DNA of 64,000 nt, taken from assembly GCF_014384995.1 (NCBI RefSeq), contig NZ_JACRSY010000001.1, forward strand, positions 1-64,000, given 5' to 3'. Source of the stretch: Zhenhengia yiwuensis. GTDB taxonomy: Bacteria > Bacillota > Clostridia > Lachnospirales > Cellulosilyticaceae. This document shows, in pieces, positions 8,774 through 17,429 of the stretch. The position numbers and the translations under genes are program-made. Numbering within the stretch: position 1 is the stretch's first letter; each line of letters begins with the position of its first letter. The notes under the pieces are model-generated. The model was given only the letters and a program-made list of their open reading frames with translations, had not been told where the DNA came from and did not search any database.

Positions 8774-8860
8774 ATGAAAATTGCTAAATATATGCCAATC
8801 GTATTCGCTTTAGTTGCACTCGCAATCGCTGGCGGATCACAATTAAGCTGGGTATTCTAA
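8774..8860 (+). CDS. Hydrophobic 28-residue peptide
   Basis: ATG at 8774 behind AAAGGGGG encodes a 28-residue peptide with a Lys-containing N-terminus (MKIAKYMP), a hydrophobic helix (about residues 8-20) and a C-terminal tail GGSQLSWVF. It lacks Cys, so it is not an Agr-type thiolactone precursor. It lies between the unknown 203-residue protein and a membrane HD-GYP gene. It may be a small membrane protein or a secreted signal sensed by the neighbouring receptor; neither is proven. The good ribosome binding site and operon position argue that it is translated. Confidence 0.55.
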   Translation: MKIAKYMPIVFALVALAIAGGSQLSWVF

Positions 8861-8916
8861 TCATTAAAAAATTATAGTATCTATAGTTGGCTTTTATATA
8901 TAGAGGGAGAGTGAAA

Positions 8917-10203
8917 ATGAGAGATTTACCTGTTAAACAGAAGATGTTTTTTGGAAGCGTATATATATGTACATTAATTGCATTAGGGTATAATCTTATT
9001 CATTGTAAAGTTACAGTTGGAGTAGAGAACTATGCTGGATTAATCTTTTTTATAGTCATAACAGGATTGACAGAAAGCGTCACGCTATATTTTAATAAAA
9101 TATCTTTTAGTACAACATTTGCAGTCACTTTAGCAACTTATATATTGTTTGGCCCGTTTGAGGCATTATTGATTTCTATAGGGGGATTTTTAATAAGAGT
9201 GCTAAAAATAGATAATGATACATACAAACATCTATTTAATACTCCTTGGTATGGAACTTTATTTAATTGTAGTATGTATAGTATTAGTTTATTAATAGCA
9301 CATTGCATAGTAGATTATATACTTGCAAGGTTCTCCTATACAGCATCTAAGTTAGTTATAAGTGTAATACTTTTTAGTATTATATATGCTATAATTAATA
9401 AAATGATAGTAGCAAGTATGATGAAGATCTATACAGGTCAAAGTTTAATATACTGCTTTATGAAAGATATTAAACTAGCTCTGTTAAATTATATTATTAT
9501 GATTCCGTTTGGAGTTATTCTAGTTCATTTATATACACAATATAGTTACTGGGGAATTATCTTTATTTTGTTTCCAGTATTACTTGTTAAATATACTTTT
9601 ACGTATTATGCAGATTCTCAGTCTCAGTTCATTCAGACTGTTGAATCTTTAATGAATGCCATAGAAGCAAGAGATAACTATACAGAAGGGCATTCACACC
9701 GTGTAGCAGAAGTGGCTGCTATTTTAGCAGAACGTATGGGATTTAATGAATGGAAGATAGAGAAGCTACGTATTGGGGCTATGTTACATGATGTAGGGAA
9801 AATAGGCATTAGTGATGCTATACTGAATAAGCCAGGGCAATTGACAGAAGAAGAATTTACAATTATTAAGAGTCATCCAATTATAGGTGAAGGGATTATT
9901 AAAGGAATTAAAAATTTTGATGATATTAAAATGATTGTGAGACATCACCATGAGCGCTTTGATGGAAAAGGGTATCCTGATGGTAAAAAAGGTGATGAAT
10001 TACCATTAGAGGTATATATTATTCAAATAGCTGATGCTATAGATGCTATGGCAAGTGATAGGCCTTATAGAAAAGGATTACCTAAAGACGTTATTATAAA
10101 AATAATAGAAGAAAATATGGGTTCACAGTTTCATCCAAATGTAGCAAGGGCTTACTTAGAAATCGCACAAGACAGTACAAAATTAGATCAAATATGGGAG
10201 TAA
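8917..10203 (+). CDS. Membrane HD-GYP c-di-GMP phosphodiesterase
   Basis: This 428-residue protein has about seven hydrophobic segments in residues 8-225, which form a probable sensor region, and a C-terminal HD-GYP domain (about 235-420). The domain shows EGHSHRV, the catalytic MLHDVGKIG near residue 290, IVRHHHERFDGKGYP near 340-353 and IADAIDAMASDRPYRK. Such domains hydrolyse cyclic di-GMP to GMP. The ATG at 8917 follows GAGGGAGAG; a TTG at 8887 would add ten residues without a ribosome binding site. The downstream DUF5317 gene starts 3 bp after the stop, so the two are probably translated together. No GGDEF domain is present, in contrast to the protein at 19557-21254. Confidence 0.88.
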   Translation: MRDLPVKQKMFFGSVYICTLIALGYNLIHCKVTVGVENYAGLIFFIVITGLTESVTLYFNKISFSTTFAVTLATYILFGPFEALLISIGGFLIRVLKIDNDTYKHLFNTPWYGTLFNCSMYSISLLIAHCIVDYILARFSYTASKLVISVILFSIIYAIINKMIVASMMKIYTGQSLIYCFMKDIKLALLNYIIMIPFGVILVHLYTQYSYWGIIFILFPVLLVKYTFTYYADSQSQFIQTVESLMNAIEARDNYTEGHSHRVAEVAAILAERMGFNEWKIEKLRIGAMLHDVGKIGISDAILNKPGQLTEEEFTIIKSHPIIGEGIIKGIKNFDDIKMIVRHHHERFDGKGYPDGKKGDELPLEVYIIQIADAIDAMASDRPYRKGLPKDVIIKIIEENMGSQFHPNVARAYLEIAQDSTKLDQIWE

Positions 10204-10206
10204 ACA

Positions 10207-10737
10207 ATGTTTGGTATATCACTTATTGTTGCAATTATACTAGGGTATTTATTAAAAGGTAGATTGAGTCATCTAATAAATTTACAGATAAGAGGTATTT
10301 GGCTTATTCTGATAGGTTTCTTGTTAGAAAGAGGGCTAAATCTTTTATTAAAGATAGGTTGGATGGAGCTAGGAATTCTTACTTACCTATTAGATTTATT
10401 GATGTACATACTGATACTTATATTTATTTGGAGAAATAGTAGATTAAAACCTTTATGTGCTATGGGAATAGGCTTTGTAATGAATGCAATACCTATTTTT
10501 GCAAATGGAGGAGCTATGCCAGTGAGTCCTAAAGCCATGGACTATATGGGGATTTCTACTGATGCATCACTTACAGGTCTCTATAGTATTATGAGAGAAG
10601 AAACACATTTTAAAATTTTATCAGATATCATACCTATCTTTTTAGGCAAAGTAGGCTTTGTCATTAGTATAGGTGATATTGTACTTTGTATAGGGATGAT
10701 TTGGTTAGTTATAAAAGGTATGAGAACTAAGCAATAA
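10207..10737 (+). CDS. DUF5317-family membrane protein
   Basis: This 176-residue protein has five or six membrane segments and matches the DUF5317 pattern, with ANGGAMPVSP (about residues 97-106) and a late SIGDIVLCIGMIW. The family's function is unknown, but it is often next to HD-GYP genes. The start at 10207 follows GGGAG, 3 bp after the phosphodiesterase stop. A related protein opens the Agr operon at 17658, so two c-di-GMP loci in this window each contain one. Confidence 0.8.
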   Translation: MFGISLIVAIILGYLLKGRLSHLINLQIRGIWLILIGFLLERGLNLLLKIGWMELGILTYLLDLLMYILILIFIWRNSRLKPLCAMGIGFVMNAIPIFANGGAMPVSPKAMDYMGISTDASLTGLYSIMREETHFKILSDIIPIFLGKVGFVISIGDIVLCIGMIWLVIKGMRTKQ

Positions 10738-10786
10738 AAAAGAAGCGATTATCTTCTATTATAGGAAGATAATCGCTTCTTTTTTA
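10736..10786. terminator. Bidirectional terminator between convergent genes
   Basis: A perfect 16-bp stem AGAAGCGATTATCTTC/GAAGATAATCGCTTCT (10741-10780) has A-rich and T-rich flanks. It serves the DUF5317 gene and the convergent VTT gene. Confidence 0.85.
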
Positions 10787-11386
10787 TCCTAGAGTTTTCA
10801 TAATGGCTTCTAAAGCAGTAGTAAGACCTAAGCTATAAACTAATAAAGAAGCAGGTTTTCCTAGTACAATAATGGTAATAAATTTTTTGTAGGTCATTTT
10901 TGTAAGACCTGCTAGCATACATAAGAAGTCATCAGGAGCAACGGGCATAAAGATGGCAAGAGCAAAGAGTTTGTCAAAATGCTTGCCTCTATCAAGCCAG
11001 CTAATATATTTGTTATAAGTTTTTTTAGACACTATAGTTTCAATAAGAGGTTTTCCATAATGGCGTGCAAGAATAAAGTTAATAAGTGAACCAAGTAAGA
11101 TCCCTATGTAATTATAGATGAAACCATAAAAAGGACCAAATAGGATAATGCCAGCTACACAGCTTAGGCCACCTGGGATAATAGGAATAACACATTGAAT
11201 AATTTGAATAAATATAAAAATAAGAGGTCCCCATATGCCAGCTTGACTAATCATATAAGAGAGCTGCTCAGCAGAAGAGAAGATACCGGCTTGATATCCA
11301 TAAATAAGTAAAGCAATAGTAGCTAATATACCTATGATAGAGGATAAATTAATAAGTTTTTTTATAAAAGTTTGATTTATACCCAT
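10784..11386 (-). CDS. VTT-domain (TVP38/TMEM64, DedA-like) membrane protein
   Basis: This 200-residue membrane protein of the SNARE-associated/VTT superfamily has about six hydrophobic segments. It carries the family motif region GPFYGFIYNYIGILLGSLINFILARHYGK and, later, FMPVAPDDFLCMLAGLTKMTYKKF. Members are implicated in lipid scrambling or membrane homeostasis. The ATG at 11386 is chosen because AAAGGTGA lies 7 bases upstream; a GTG at 11395 overlaps that site. It appears monocistronic and convergent with the DUF5317 gene. Confidence 0.85.
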   Translation of the reverse strand: MGINQTFIKKLINLSSIIGILATIALLIYGYQAGIFSSAEQLSYMISQAGIWGPLIFIFIQIIQCVIPIIPGGLSCVAGIILFGPFYGFIYNYIGILLGSLINFILARHYGKPLIETIVSKKTYNKYISWLDRGKHFDKLFALAIFMPVAPDDFLCMLAGLTKMTYKKFITIIVLGKPASLLVYSLGLTTALEAIMKTLG

Positions 11387-11730
11387 TTGAATCACCTTTA
11401 GTAGTTAGTTTGCATTTGCAAACCTTTTAATAATTCTAGAATAAGGGATAAATCTTAATATGGCCTGTAGAGAATTCTTAAAGATTCTTAAGAAATTAAG
11501 AAAGATAAACTAAGAATTGATTGTATGATGGAATTGCTCCGTAAGATGCATTCTTATAAACTGACAAAGAAGATAAATAGAGAAAGTGTGGAGAGTAAAG
11601 TTGTAAAACAAAGGTTACGAGTTAATAGCTACTTTTTTTATAAGTTTGGCTAGGAGTATAGCAAGATAGGGTTAAAGGTAGATGAAAGTAAAAGATATGT
11701 AAAGAGATTAAGTAATCTCTACTTAAAGGC

Positions 11731-11793
11731 TTAGTTAGCGATAGTAGAGATAACAAAATACATAACAAAGTCTAATAATGTTCTTTTTTTCAT
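11731..11793 (-). CDS. Candidate 20-residue hydrophobic peptide
   Basis: On the minus strand, ATG at 11793 lies 7 bases after AAAGGGA and encodes MKKRTLLDFVMYFVISTIAN. A Lys/Arg start precedes one short hydrophobic helix. No homologue is recalled and no neighbour explains it. It may be a small membrane peptide or a chance frame with a good ribosome binding site. Confidence 0.3.
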   Translation of the reverse strand: MKKRTLLDFVMYFVISTIAN

Positions 11794-11911
11794 ATAGATT
11801 TCCCTTTCTATTAGTGTTTTTAATCAAGTCCCCTTAGGGGAGATTTACCATTATAGCACTTTAAAAGTATAAAGCTAGTGGAAATTTGTAGTAATTTCAA
11901 AAGGTTTGTTA

Positions 11912-11980
11912 TATAATTGAAGAGAATTTAATGTATAAAATCCTCAAACTAGCTAAAGAATAGTTGTTTGAGGATTTTAT
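11912..11980 (+). promoter_or_regulatory. -10 box and attenuator-like hairpin before the SNF2 gene
   Basis: TATAAT at 11912-11917 precedes a TCCTCAAAC/GTTTGAGGA stem (11941-11949 with 11966-11974) and TTTTATAT, ending 24 bp before the helicase start. A terminator-like hairpin placed between promoter and gene suggests attenuation, although the T-run is short. Confidence 0.4.
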
Positions 11981-12004
11981 ATGTTCCGGAAAGAGGTGAA
12001 ACAT

Positions 12005-14101
12005 ATGGATTTAAAAAGAATACCAGAGCTTTTAAAATTAAATACAGATCGCCAGAAGTTTGTAAGTGGGCAGGCACTCTTTAAAAATGGACAAGTCTTT
12101 GGGGAGTATGCTAGAGTAGAGACTGTTACGGCTACATTCTATGCTAATGTCAAAGATGAATACCATCATCAACATTATACATGTATGGCTAATATTAATG
12201 GGCTTAAGGGCACCATTGATGCAAGCTGTGACTGTCAAAGCTATGTAAGTGTTACAAGTAATTTGGCCCTTTGCCCTCATGTAGTGGCAACAGTGCTTAA
12301 AGGTCTTGATAGTTTGAAACATCAAGCTGAAGAAGGTGTTTCGAATGAAGGTGTTATTTATAGCCCAGAGGTAACAGTAAGTATGTCACCAGGACGTAAT
12401 GGCTATATGAAAATGGAATTTGATATTGAGGGAATAGAACGAAGTGAGTACCGTAAAATTTACAATGCCTATAAAGAAAAGAAAAAACTGTACCGTTTTC
12501 AAGATGGAAGCTGCTTAGACTTGGCAGATGATAAATTACAGTCTACTTTTAAGCTTATTGATTTATTAGGACTCTTCAATGACTTTGAAGATTTACGTAT
12601 ACCTAATGAAAAAGCTTTATACTTAGAAAGTTATATAAATGAACATATGGATTTTCTTGAAGGGCAAAGATTTGTAGCTAATGTGGTGGCTAAGCTTAAA
12701 GGAAAACAAAAAATAGAAGATACATTGCCAGAAACCTTACAAGCTACATTAAGAGATTATCAAGTAAAAGGCTTCGAATTTTTAAATAGTTTGGCAGCCT
12801 ATAACTTTGGCGGCGTATTAGCAGATGAAATGGGACTTGGAAAAACGCTTCAAATCATTACCTTCTTATTAGTAAGAAAGGGACAGAAAAGCTTAGTTAT
12901 TACACCAACGGCTCTTCTTTATAACTGGAAGAAGGAAATAGAAAAATTTGCACCAGCACTTAAAGTTGCTATTGTACATGGTATCAAGGAAAGAAGCCAG
13001 CTTATTAATAAATACAAAGAGTATGATGTACTCCTTACTACTTATACTACTTTTAAAAATGATGCATCCTTCTATGCAGGAAAGGTTTTTGATTATTGTG
13101 TAATTGATGAAGCGCAAACCATTAAAAATCCAGATGCAACCCTCACAAAAGTGATTAAAAGTATTAAGGCTAACGTAAAATTTGCATTAACAGGTACACC
13201 TATTGAAAATAACCTTTTAGAGCTCTGGTCTATCTTTGACTTTGTTATGCCAGATTATCTTTATACACGAGCTAAATTCCAGAAGATTTTCATGTCTGGT
13301 GAAGACCAGTATGGGGAACTGAAACAAATGATTCAGCCTTTTATGTTAAGAAGAAGTAAAAAGGAAGTTGCTAAAGAATTACCAGATAAAATTGAGCAAG
13401 TATATTATGTACCTTTAGAAAAGGAGCATGAGCGTGTTTACCGTTCCTATACGCAGCTGGCCAAAAGAAAAATGGAAGAGGATGAAAGTACAGGGTTTAT
13501 GGCCTTTTCCTATTTGACTAAGCTTAGACAGCTAGCACTAGCACCAGAGTGGCTTGTGAAAAACTATGAAGGCCAAAATTCTAAGTTAGAAGTCCTGGTC
13601 AATCTTATTAAAGAGTCAAAAGGTAGGAAGATACTTGTCTTTTCACAGTTTACTAAAGTACTAGGCGGGATAGCTGATAGACTTGAACAAGAAGATATTG
13701 TTTACAGTTATTTAGATGGAAGTACGCCTGCAGCAAAACGTATGCATCTGGTTGAGGATTTTAATCAGGATGAAAGTAAACAGGTCTTTCTCATTTCTTT
13801 AAAAGCAGGTGGAACTGGGCTTAACCTTACAAGTGCAAGTATAGTTGTACACTTTGACCCATGGTGGAATCCAGCTGTAGAGAATCAGGCTACAGATAGG
13901 GCCCATCGTATCGGGCAAGAGCAAGTGGTAAATGTTGTTAAGCTTATTGCTAAAGGAACGGTAGAAGAAAGAGTGTTGCAACTGCAAGAAAGTAAAAAAG
14001 AATTAATTGATGCAATCATGACAGATGGACTAAATAATGGTAATATCTTTAAACATTTATCAAAAGAAGAGATGATAGAGCTGTTTATGGAGCGCATTTA
14101 A
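12005..14101 (+). CDS. SNF2-family helicase with SWIM zinc finger
   Basis: This 698-residue DNA-dependent ATPase of the Swi2/Snf2 group has an N-terminal SWIM zinc finger, with ligands Cys75, Cys77, Cys90 and His92 in CDC...CPH. A middle accessory region precedes the SNF2 motor: Walker A DEMGLGKT near residue 280, DEAQ near 367, LTGTPIENN, and the C-terminal helicase lobe with FSQFTKVL, SLKAGGTGLNLT and DRAHRIGQ. Such proteins remodel protein-DNA complexes in transcription or repair; the bacterial role is poorly defined. The ATG at 12005 follows AAGAGGTGA; the upstream ATG at 11981 lies before that site. The gene is monocistronic. Confidence 0.9.
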   Translation: MDLKRIPELLKLNTDRQKFVSGQALFKNGQVFGEYARVETVTATFYANVKDEYHHQHYTCMANINGLKGTIDASCDCQSYVSVTSNLALCPHVVATVLKGLDSLKHQAEEGVSNEGVIYSPEVTVSMSPGRNGYMKMEFDIEGIERSEYRKIYNAYKEKKKLYRFQDGSCLDLADDKLQSTFKLIDLLGLFNDFEDLRIPNEKALYLESYINEHMDFLEGQRFVANVVAKLKGKQKIEDTLPETLQATLRDYQVKGFEFLNSLAAYNFGGVLADEMGLGKTLQIITFLLVRKGQKSLVITPTALLYNWKKEIEKFAPALKVAIVHGIKERSQLINKYKEYDVLLTTYTTFKNDASFYAGKVFDYCVIDEAQTIKNPDATLTKVIKSIKANVKFALTGTPIENNLLELWSIFDFVMPDYLYTRAKFQKIFMSGEDQYGELKQMIQPFMLRRSKKEVAKELPDKIEQVYYVPLEKEHERVYRSYTQLAKRKMEEDESTGFMAFSYLTKLRQLALAPEWLVKNYEGQNSKLEVLVNLIKESKGRKILVFSQFTKVLGGIADRLEQEDIVYSYLDGSTPAAKRMHLVEDFNQDESKQVFLISLKAGGTGLNLTSASIVVHFDPWWNPAVENQATDRAHRIGQEQVVNVVKLIAKGTVEERVLQLQESKKELIDAIMTDGLNNGNIFKHLSKEEMIELFMERI

Positions 14102-14175
14102 CCTAAGTAAGCTTGAAAAAGAAAACTAATAATGCTAGTATATGTCTTGTTGAAACCTAAACTTATAAGGTTAGG

Positions 14176-14258
14176 ACTGGTTCGGGAACTCCCAGTATAA
14201 AAAACTAAGGGCATGTATAGTGACAGTATATAGTCGTATCCTTAGATACGACTTTTTT
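14176..14258 (+). promoter_or_regulatory. preQ1-I riboswitch with transcription terminator
   Basis: The aptamer is ACTGG...CCAGT (P1, 14176-14196) with GGTTC in the loop region and the diagnostic tail ATAAAAAACTAAGG (14197-14210), matching the class I preQ1 consensus. Downstream lies a terminator, AGTCGTATC/GATACGACT followed by TTTTTT (14232-14258). CTAAGG of the tail (14205-14210) is complementary to CCTTAG (14240-14245) in the terminator. Without preQ1 this pairing would prevent termination; with preQ1 the tail joins the pseudoknot and the terminator forms. The genes downstream (14313-15972) are queuosine-salvage candidates, which fits an OFF switch fed by their product. Confidence 0.85.
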
Positions 14259-14312
14259 AGGTTGAAAAGTCGTATAGTTCTCCTTAAAACCACTATTAAG
14301 GAGGAAAGAGAT

Positions 14313-15281
14313 ATGGAAAAAAGAAAAGTAATTATTGACTGTGACCCAGGTATAGATGATGCACTTGCCATTATGCTTGCGGTCCATTCACCAGAACTAG
14401 AGGTATTAGGTCTTACTGTATGTAGTGGGAATGTACCAGCATATATGGGAGCTAAAAATGCACTCATTGTTCTTAAAAAGTGTGAAGCATTACATATTCC
14501 TGTATATGTTGGAGAGACAGATCCACTTGAAAGAGAACTTGTAACGGCGCAAGATACCCATGGCGAGGATGGTCTTGGTGAGAATTTTTATGAAGAGGTA
14601 GAAGGTATAAGCTACAGGGATGGCGCTGTAGATTTTATTCTAGACACTTTAAGAACTCATGAAAAAGTTTCTATTATTGCATTGGGGCCACTTACCAATT
14701 TAGCAAAAGCCTTAATGAAGGATAAAGAAGTTTTTACGTATTTAGATGAATGTATTTCTATGGGAGGAGCCTTTAGGATACATGGTAACTGCTCACCAGT
14801 AGCAGAATTTAACTATTGGGTAGACCCTCATGCAGCGCAGTATGTTTATGAGATGTTAGGTCATAAAATACATATGGTAGGGCTAGATGTTACAAGAAAA
14901 ATTGTACTCACACCTAACATTATACAATTTATTAACAGGTTAGATCAAAATAAGGCTAAGTTTATAACAGAAATAACACGTTTTTATATAGATTTTCATT
15001 GGATGCAGGAAGGCATTATTGGATGTGTGATTAATGACCCGCTTGCTGTAGCCTATTTTATAGATAGAAGCTTATGCGATGGATTTGATTCCTATGTACA
15101 GGTAGCTACTGATGGCATTGCTATAGGCCAAACATTGGTAGATGTAGCAAGTTTTTATAGGAAAGAACGCAATGCCAAAATTCTTATTTCGGTAGATGAA
15201 AAACGCTTTATGGATTTCTTCTTAAAACGCATCTTTAGAGGTTATGAAGAAGTCATTGAGCATACGGAGGGGGTATACTAG
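14313..15281 (+). CDS. queK: Queuosine nucleosidase, nucleoside hydrolase fold
   Basis: This 322-residue protein is of the IunH/nucleoside hydrolase fold, with the calcium-binding motif DCDPGIDDALAI (residues 9-20), ALGPLTNLAKAL and the late DPLAVAY. Generic members split ribonucleosides into base and ribose. Here the next gene, 1 bp away, is a short radical-SAM protein of the QueL type, and a preQ1-I riboswitch precedes both. That context points to QueK, the nucleosidase known in gut clostridia to release queuine from queuosine. The ATG at 14313 follows AAGGAGG; earlier in-frame codons run through the riboswitch terminator. Nucleoside specificity is inferred from context, and a general pyrimidine or purine hydrolase remains possible. 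Confidence 0.78.
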   Translation: MEKRKVIIDCDPGIDDALAIMLAVHSPELEVLGLTVCSGNVPAYMGAKNALIVLKKCEALHIPVYVGETDPLERELVTAQDTHGEDGLGENFYEEVEGISYRDGAVDFILDTLRTHEKVSIIALGPLTNLAKALMKDKEVFTYLDECISMGGAFRIHGNCSPVAEFNYWVDPHAAQYVYEMLGHKIHMVGLDVTRKIVLTPNIIQFINRLDQNKAKFITEITRFYIDFHWMQEGIIGCVINDPLAVAYFIDRSLCDGFDSYVQVATDGIAIGQTLVDVASFYRKERNAKILISVDEKRFMDFFLKRIFRGYEEVIEHTEGVY

Positions 15282-15282
15282 A

Positions 15283-15972
15283 ATGGATAGATATAGTGAA
15301 GTCACTAATAAAAATATAAGAGAGATTGTACTTTTAAAGGGGTCTCCTTGTGTGTGGGGAAAATGTAGCTTCTGTGACTATATATTAGATAATGGTACTC
15401 ATGAAGAGGAAATGAACGCACTAAACTTTGAAGTATTAGGGCAGATTACAGGTAAATATAAAGTACTTGAAGTTATTAATTCAGGAAGCTGTTTTGAACT
15501 GCCACAGGCTACATTAGAAAGAATTAAAGCTATTATTAAGGAAAAGGGCATTGAAAAGCTTTTCTTAGAGAGTCATTGGGCGTATAGAAACAGAATTCAA
15601 GAAATGAGAGATTTCTTTGGTATTCCTATTACTTTTAAAATTGGTGTAGAGACTTTTGATGAGGATTTTAGAAATGGGTATCTTAATAAAAGTGCTCATT
15701 TTAAATCTATAGATGAGCTGAAAAAGTATTTTGATTCACCGTGTATGATGGTGGGTATCAAAGGGCAAACAAAAGCAATGATAGATAGGGATATGGAGCT
15801 TGTTCTTAAGCATTTTGACCATGCTACCATTAATGTTTTTATAGATAATACAACGACAGTGAAAAGAGATGAAGAGCTTGTACAGTGGTTTATACAAAAA
15901 TATAAGTTTTTAGATGAAAATCCTAAAATAGAAGTCCTCTATAATAATACAGATTTTGGAGTAGGTGACTAG
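15283..15972 (+). CDS. queL: Radical-SAM queuine lyase
   Basis: This 229-residue radical-SAM enzyme has the cluster motif CVWGKCSFC (Cys-x4-Cys-x2-Cys; residues 24-32), then INSGSCFELP, LESHW and KIGVETFDEDFR, and a closing NNTDFGVG. The compact size and these motifs match the QueL group described in Clostridioides difficile, which converts queuine to preQ1 so that the cell's own TGT can reinsert it in tRNA. The ATG at 15283 follows GGAGGGGG and lies 1 bp after the nucleosidase stop, so translation is coupled. The upstream preQ1-sensing riboswitch closes a feedback loop. Assignment rests on motif recall plus context. Confidence 0.78.
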   Translation: MDRYSEVTNKNIREIVLLKGSPCVWGKCSFCDYILDNGTHEEEMNALNFEVLGQITGKYKVLEVINSGSCFELPQATLERIKAIIKEKGIEKLFLESHWAYRNRIQEMRDFFGIPITFKIGVETFDEDFRNGYLNKSAHFKSIDELKKYFDSPCMMVGIKGQTKAMIDRDMELVLKHFDHATINVFIDNTTTVKRDEELVQWFIQKYKFLDENPKIEVLYNNTDFGVGD

Positions 15973-16123
15973 ATTTTAAAGAATTGCCTAATTCTTAATT
16001 AAAAATCAGTTGTAATATAAGTACGTATAGTGATTAATACTTTTAAAATAATGTAACGATGATACTAGTAAAGGAAGCTGAAGAAGTACTGACAGCTTTA
16101 AATCCAGAAGCTTAATAGAAATG

Positions 16124-16162
16124 AAAAGAGCGTATTGCATTCATGGCAATACGCTCTTTTTT
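16124..16162. terminator. Bidirectional terminator
   Basis: AAAAGAGCGTATTGC/GCAATACGCTCTTTTTT forms a 15-bp stem with a short loop. It ends at the stop of the minus-strand symporter and can also terminate the queKL transcript. Confidence 0.85.
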
Positions 16163-17429
16163 AGTCTAAATCTACCATAGGACGGTTATAAACAGTTTCA
16201 TCAAATTCATTTTCCTGTTTAGCAATAAGGAGTGTACAGACGTGATCGCCTGCAACATTAATACCCGTACGAATCATATCTAGAATTCTATCAATACCCA
16301 TAATAAGGGCAATACCTTCAATTGGTAGGTTAATGGCACTAAGTACCATTGTAAGCATAACAAGTCCAACACCTGGAACACCTGCTGTACCGATTGAAGC
16401 AAGTACTGCAGTTAAGATAACCATCATATACTCTCCAAGACCAAGCTGAATACCATAGATTTGAGCAATAAATACAACGGCTACCCCTTGCATAATAGCA
16501 GTACCATCCATATTGATTGTAGCACCTAAAGGAAGAGTAAAGGAACTAACTTTTTTAGATACACCAAATTGTTTGTCTGAGCTCTCAAGGCCAAGTGGAA
16601 GTGCTGCACTTGAAGAAGCAGTTGAGAAGCAGAAGTTGAATATTGGTGTAAATTTCTTGACAAATATTTTAGGGCTAAGTTTTCCAATGAATAATAGCAT
16701 ACTTAAATAGACAATAAAGAACTGGATAGCAAGTGCTACTAGTATACTTAATGCATATTTAAAGAGTGGAAGCATAGCAGAGAAGCCAAAAGTTGCAAAT
16801 GTATTGGCTACAAGTGCAAATACCCCAAATGGAGCAAATTGCATAATGAGTGTAACCAGTTTAAGAAAGACTTCGTTAAGGCCATCAAATAGTACAAGTA
16901 CAGGTTGTGCTTTTTCACCTACTAAAGTAATGCTAAGTCCCATTAATACAGCAAAGAATAAAACACCAAGTACATTATTTGTACTGAAGGCTTCAAAAAT
17001 ATTTGTAGGGATAATTTGAAGTAAGGTATCAATAAAGCTTATAGAAGCAACTTCACTTACCCCTTCACCAGATGTAATCATACTGAGGTCAATGCCTATA
17101 CCTGGTTTAATGACATTGGCAACAGTAAGTGCTACTACAATAGCTATAGCAGTTGTAGTTATATAATAAAGGAAAGTTTTGCTACCAATACGTCCAATTT
17201 TTTTTATATCATCTAAAGAAGCTGTTGCATATACAATAGAAACGAAGATGAGTGGTACAACAAGTAGTTTAATAGCATTTAAGAATCCTGTACCAATAAG
17301 TTTCAGTATACCATCAAGCATAAGGGTATGTTTAATGAAATCAGATTCTAAATGAGAAAGAAGAACTCCAAATAAGGCACCTAATATAAGTGAAAGGAGT
17401 ATTTTCGTAGTTAGTGTCATTTTTTTCAT
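16161..17429 (-). CDS. Dicarboxylate/amino-acid:cation symporter (DAACS family)
   Basis: This 422-residue membrane carrier of the DctA/GltP/SLC1 fold has an N-terminal half with about six helices, the serine-rich hairpin STASSSAALPLGLE, and the unwound-helix motif TINMDGTAIMQG, which binds substrate and cation. Late VAGDH also fits the family. It imports C4-dicarboxylates, glutamate/aspartate or a neutral amino acid with Na+ or H+; the sequence does not settle which. The ATG at 17429 follows AGGAGG. It is monocistronic and divergent from the Agr operon, separated by 228 bp. Confidence 0.88.
   Translation of the reverse strand: MKKMTLTTKILLSLILGALFGVLLSHLESDFIKHTLMLDGILKLIGTGFLNAIKLLVVPLIFVSIVYATASLDDIKKIGRIGSKTFLYYITTTAIAIVVALTVANVIKPGIGIDLSMITSGEGVSEVASISFIDTLLQIIPTNIFEAFSTNNVLGVLFFAVLMGLSITLVGEKAQPVLVLFDGLNEVFLKLVTLIMQFAPFGVFALVANTFATFGFSAMLPLFKYALSILVALAIQFFIVYLSMLLFIGKLSPKIFVKKFTPIFNFCFSTASSSAALPLGLESSDKQFGVSKKVSSFTLPLGATINMDGTAIMQGVAVVFIAQIYGIQLGLGEYMMVILTAVLASIGTAGVPGVGLVMLTMVLSAINLPIEGIALIMGIDRILDMIRTGINVAGDHVCTLLIAKQENEFDETVYNRPMVDLD

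Larger units (their letters stand above)
11387..12004. other. 618-bp intergenic region
   Basis: The region upstream of the VTT gene and the SNF2 gene holds a candidate 20-residue minus-strand peptide, a palindrome CCCCTTAGGGG near 11831-11841, and a promoter plus attenuator-like hairpin for the SNF2 gene. A plus-strand frame of 42 codons at 11525-11653 has no ribosome binding site and is not called. Nothing else was recognised. Confidence 0.5.

Noticed and set aside
11525..11653. Plus-strand frame of 42 codons (MMELLRKMHS...)
   Set aside because: No ribosome binding site, no recognisable family and an irregular composition; it may be an old fragment but cannot be supported as a gene.
16061..16115. 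Short frame ending in KEAEEVLTALNPEA
   Set aside because: Only 18 codons without a ribosome binding site, between a gene end and a terminator; a possible relic but too short to name.
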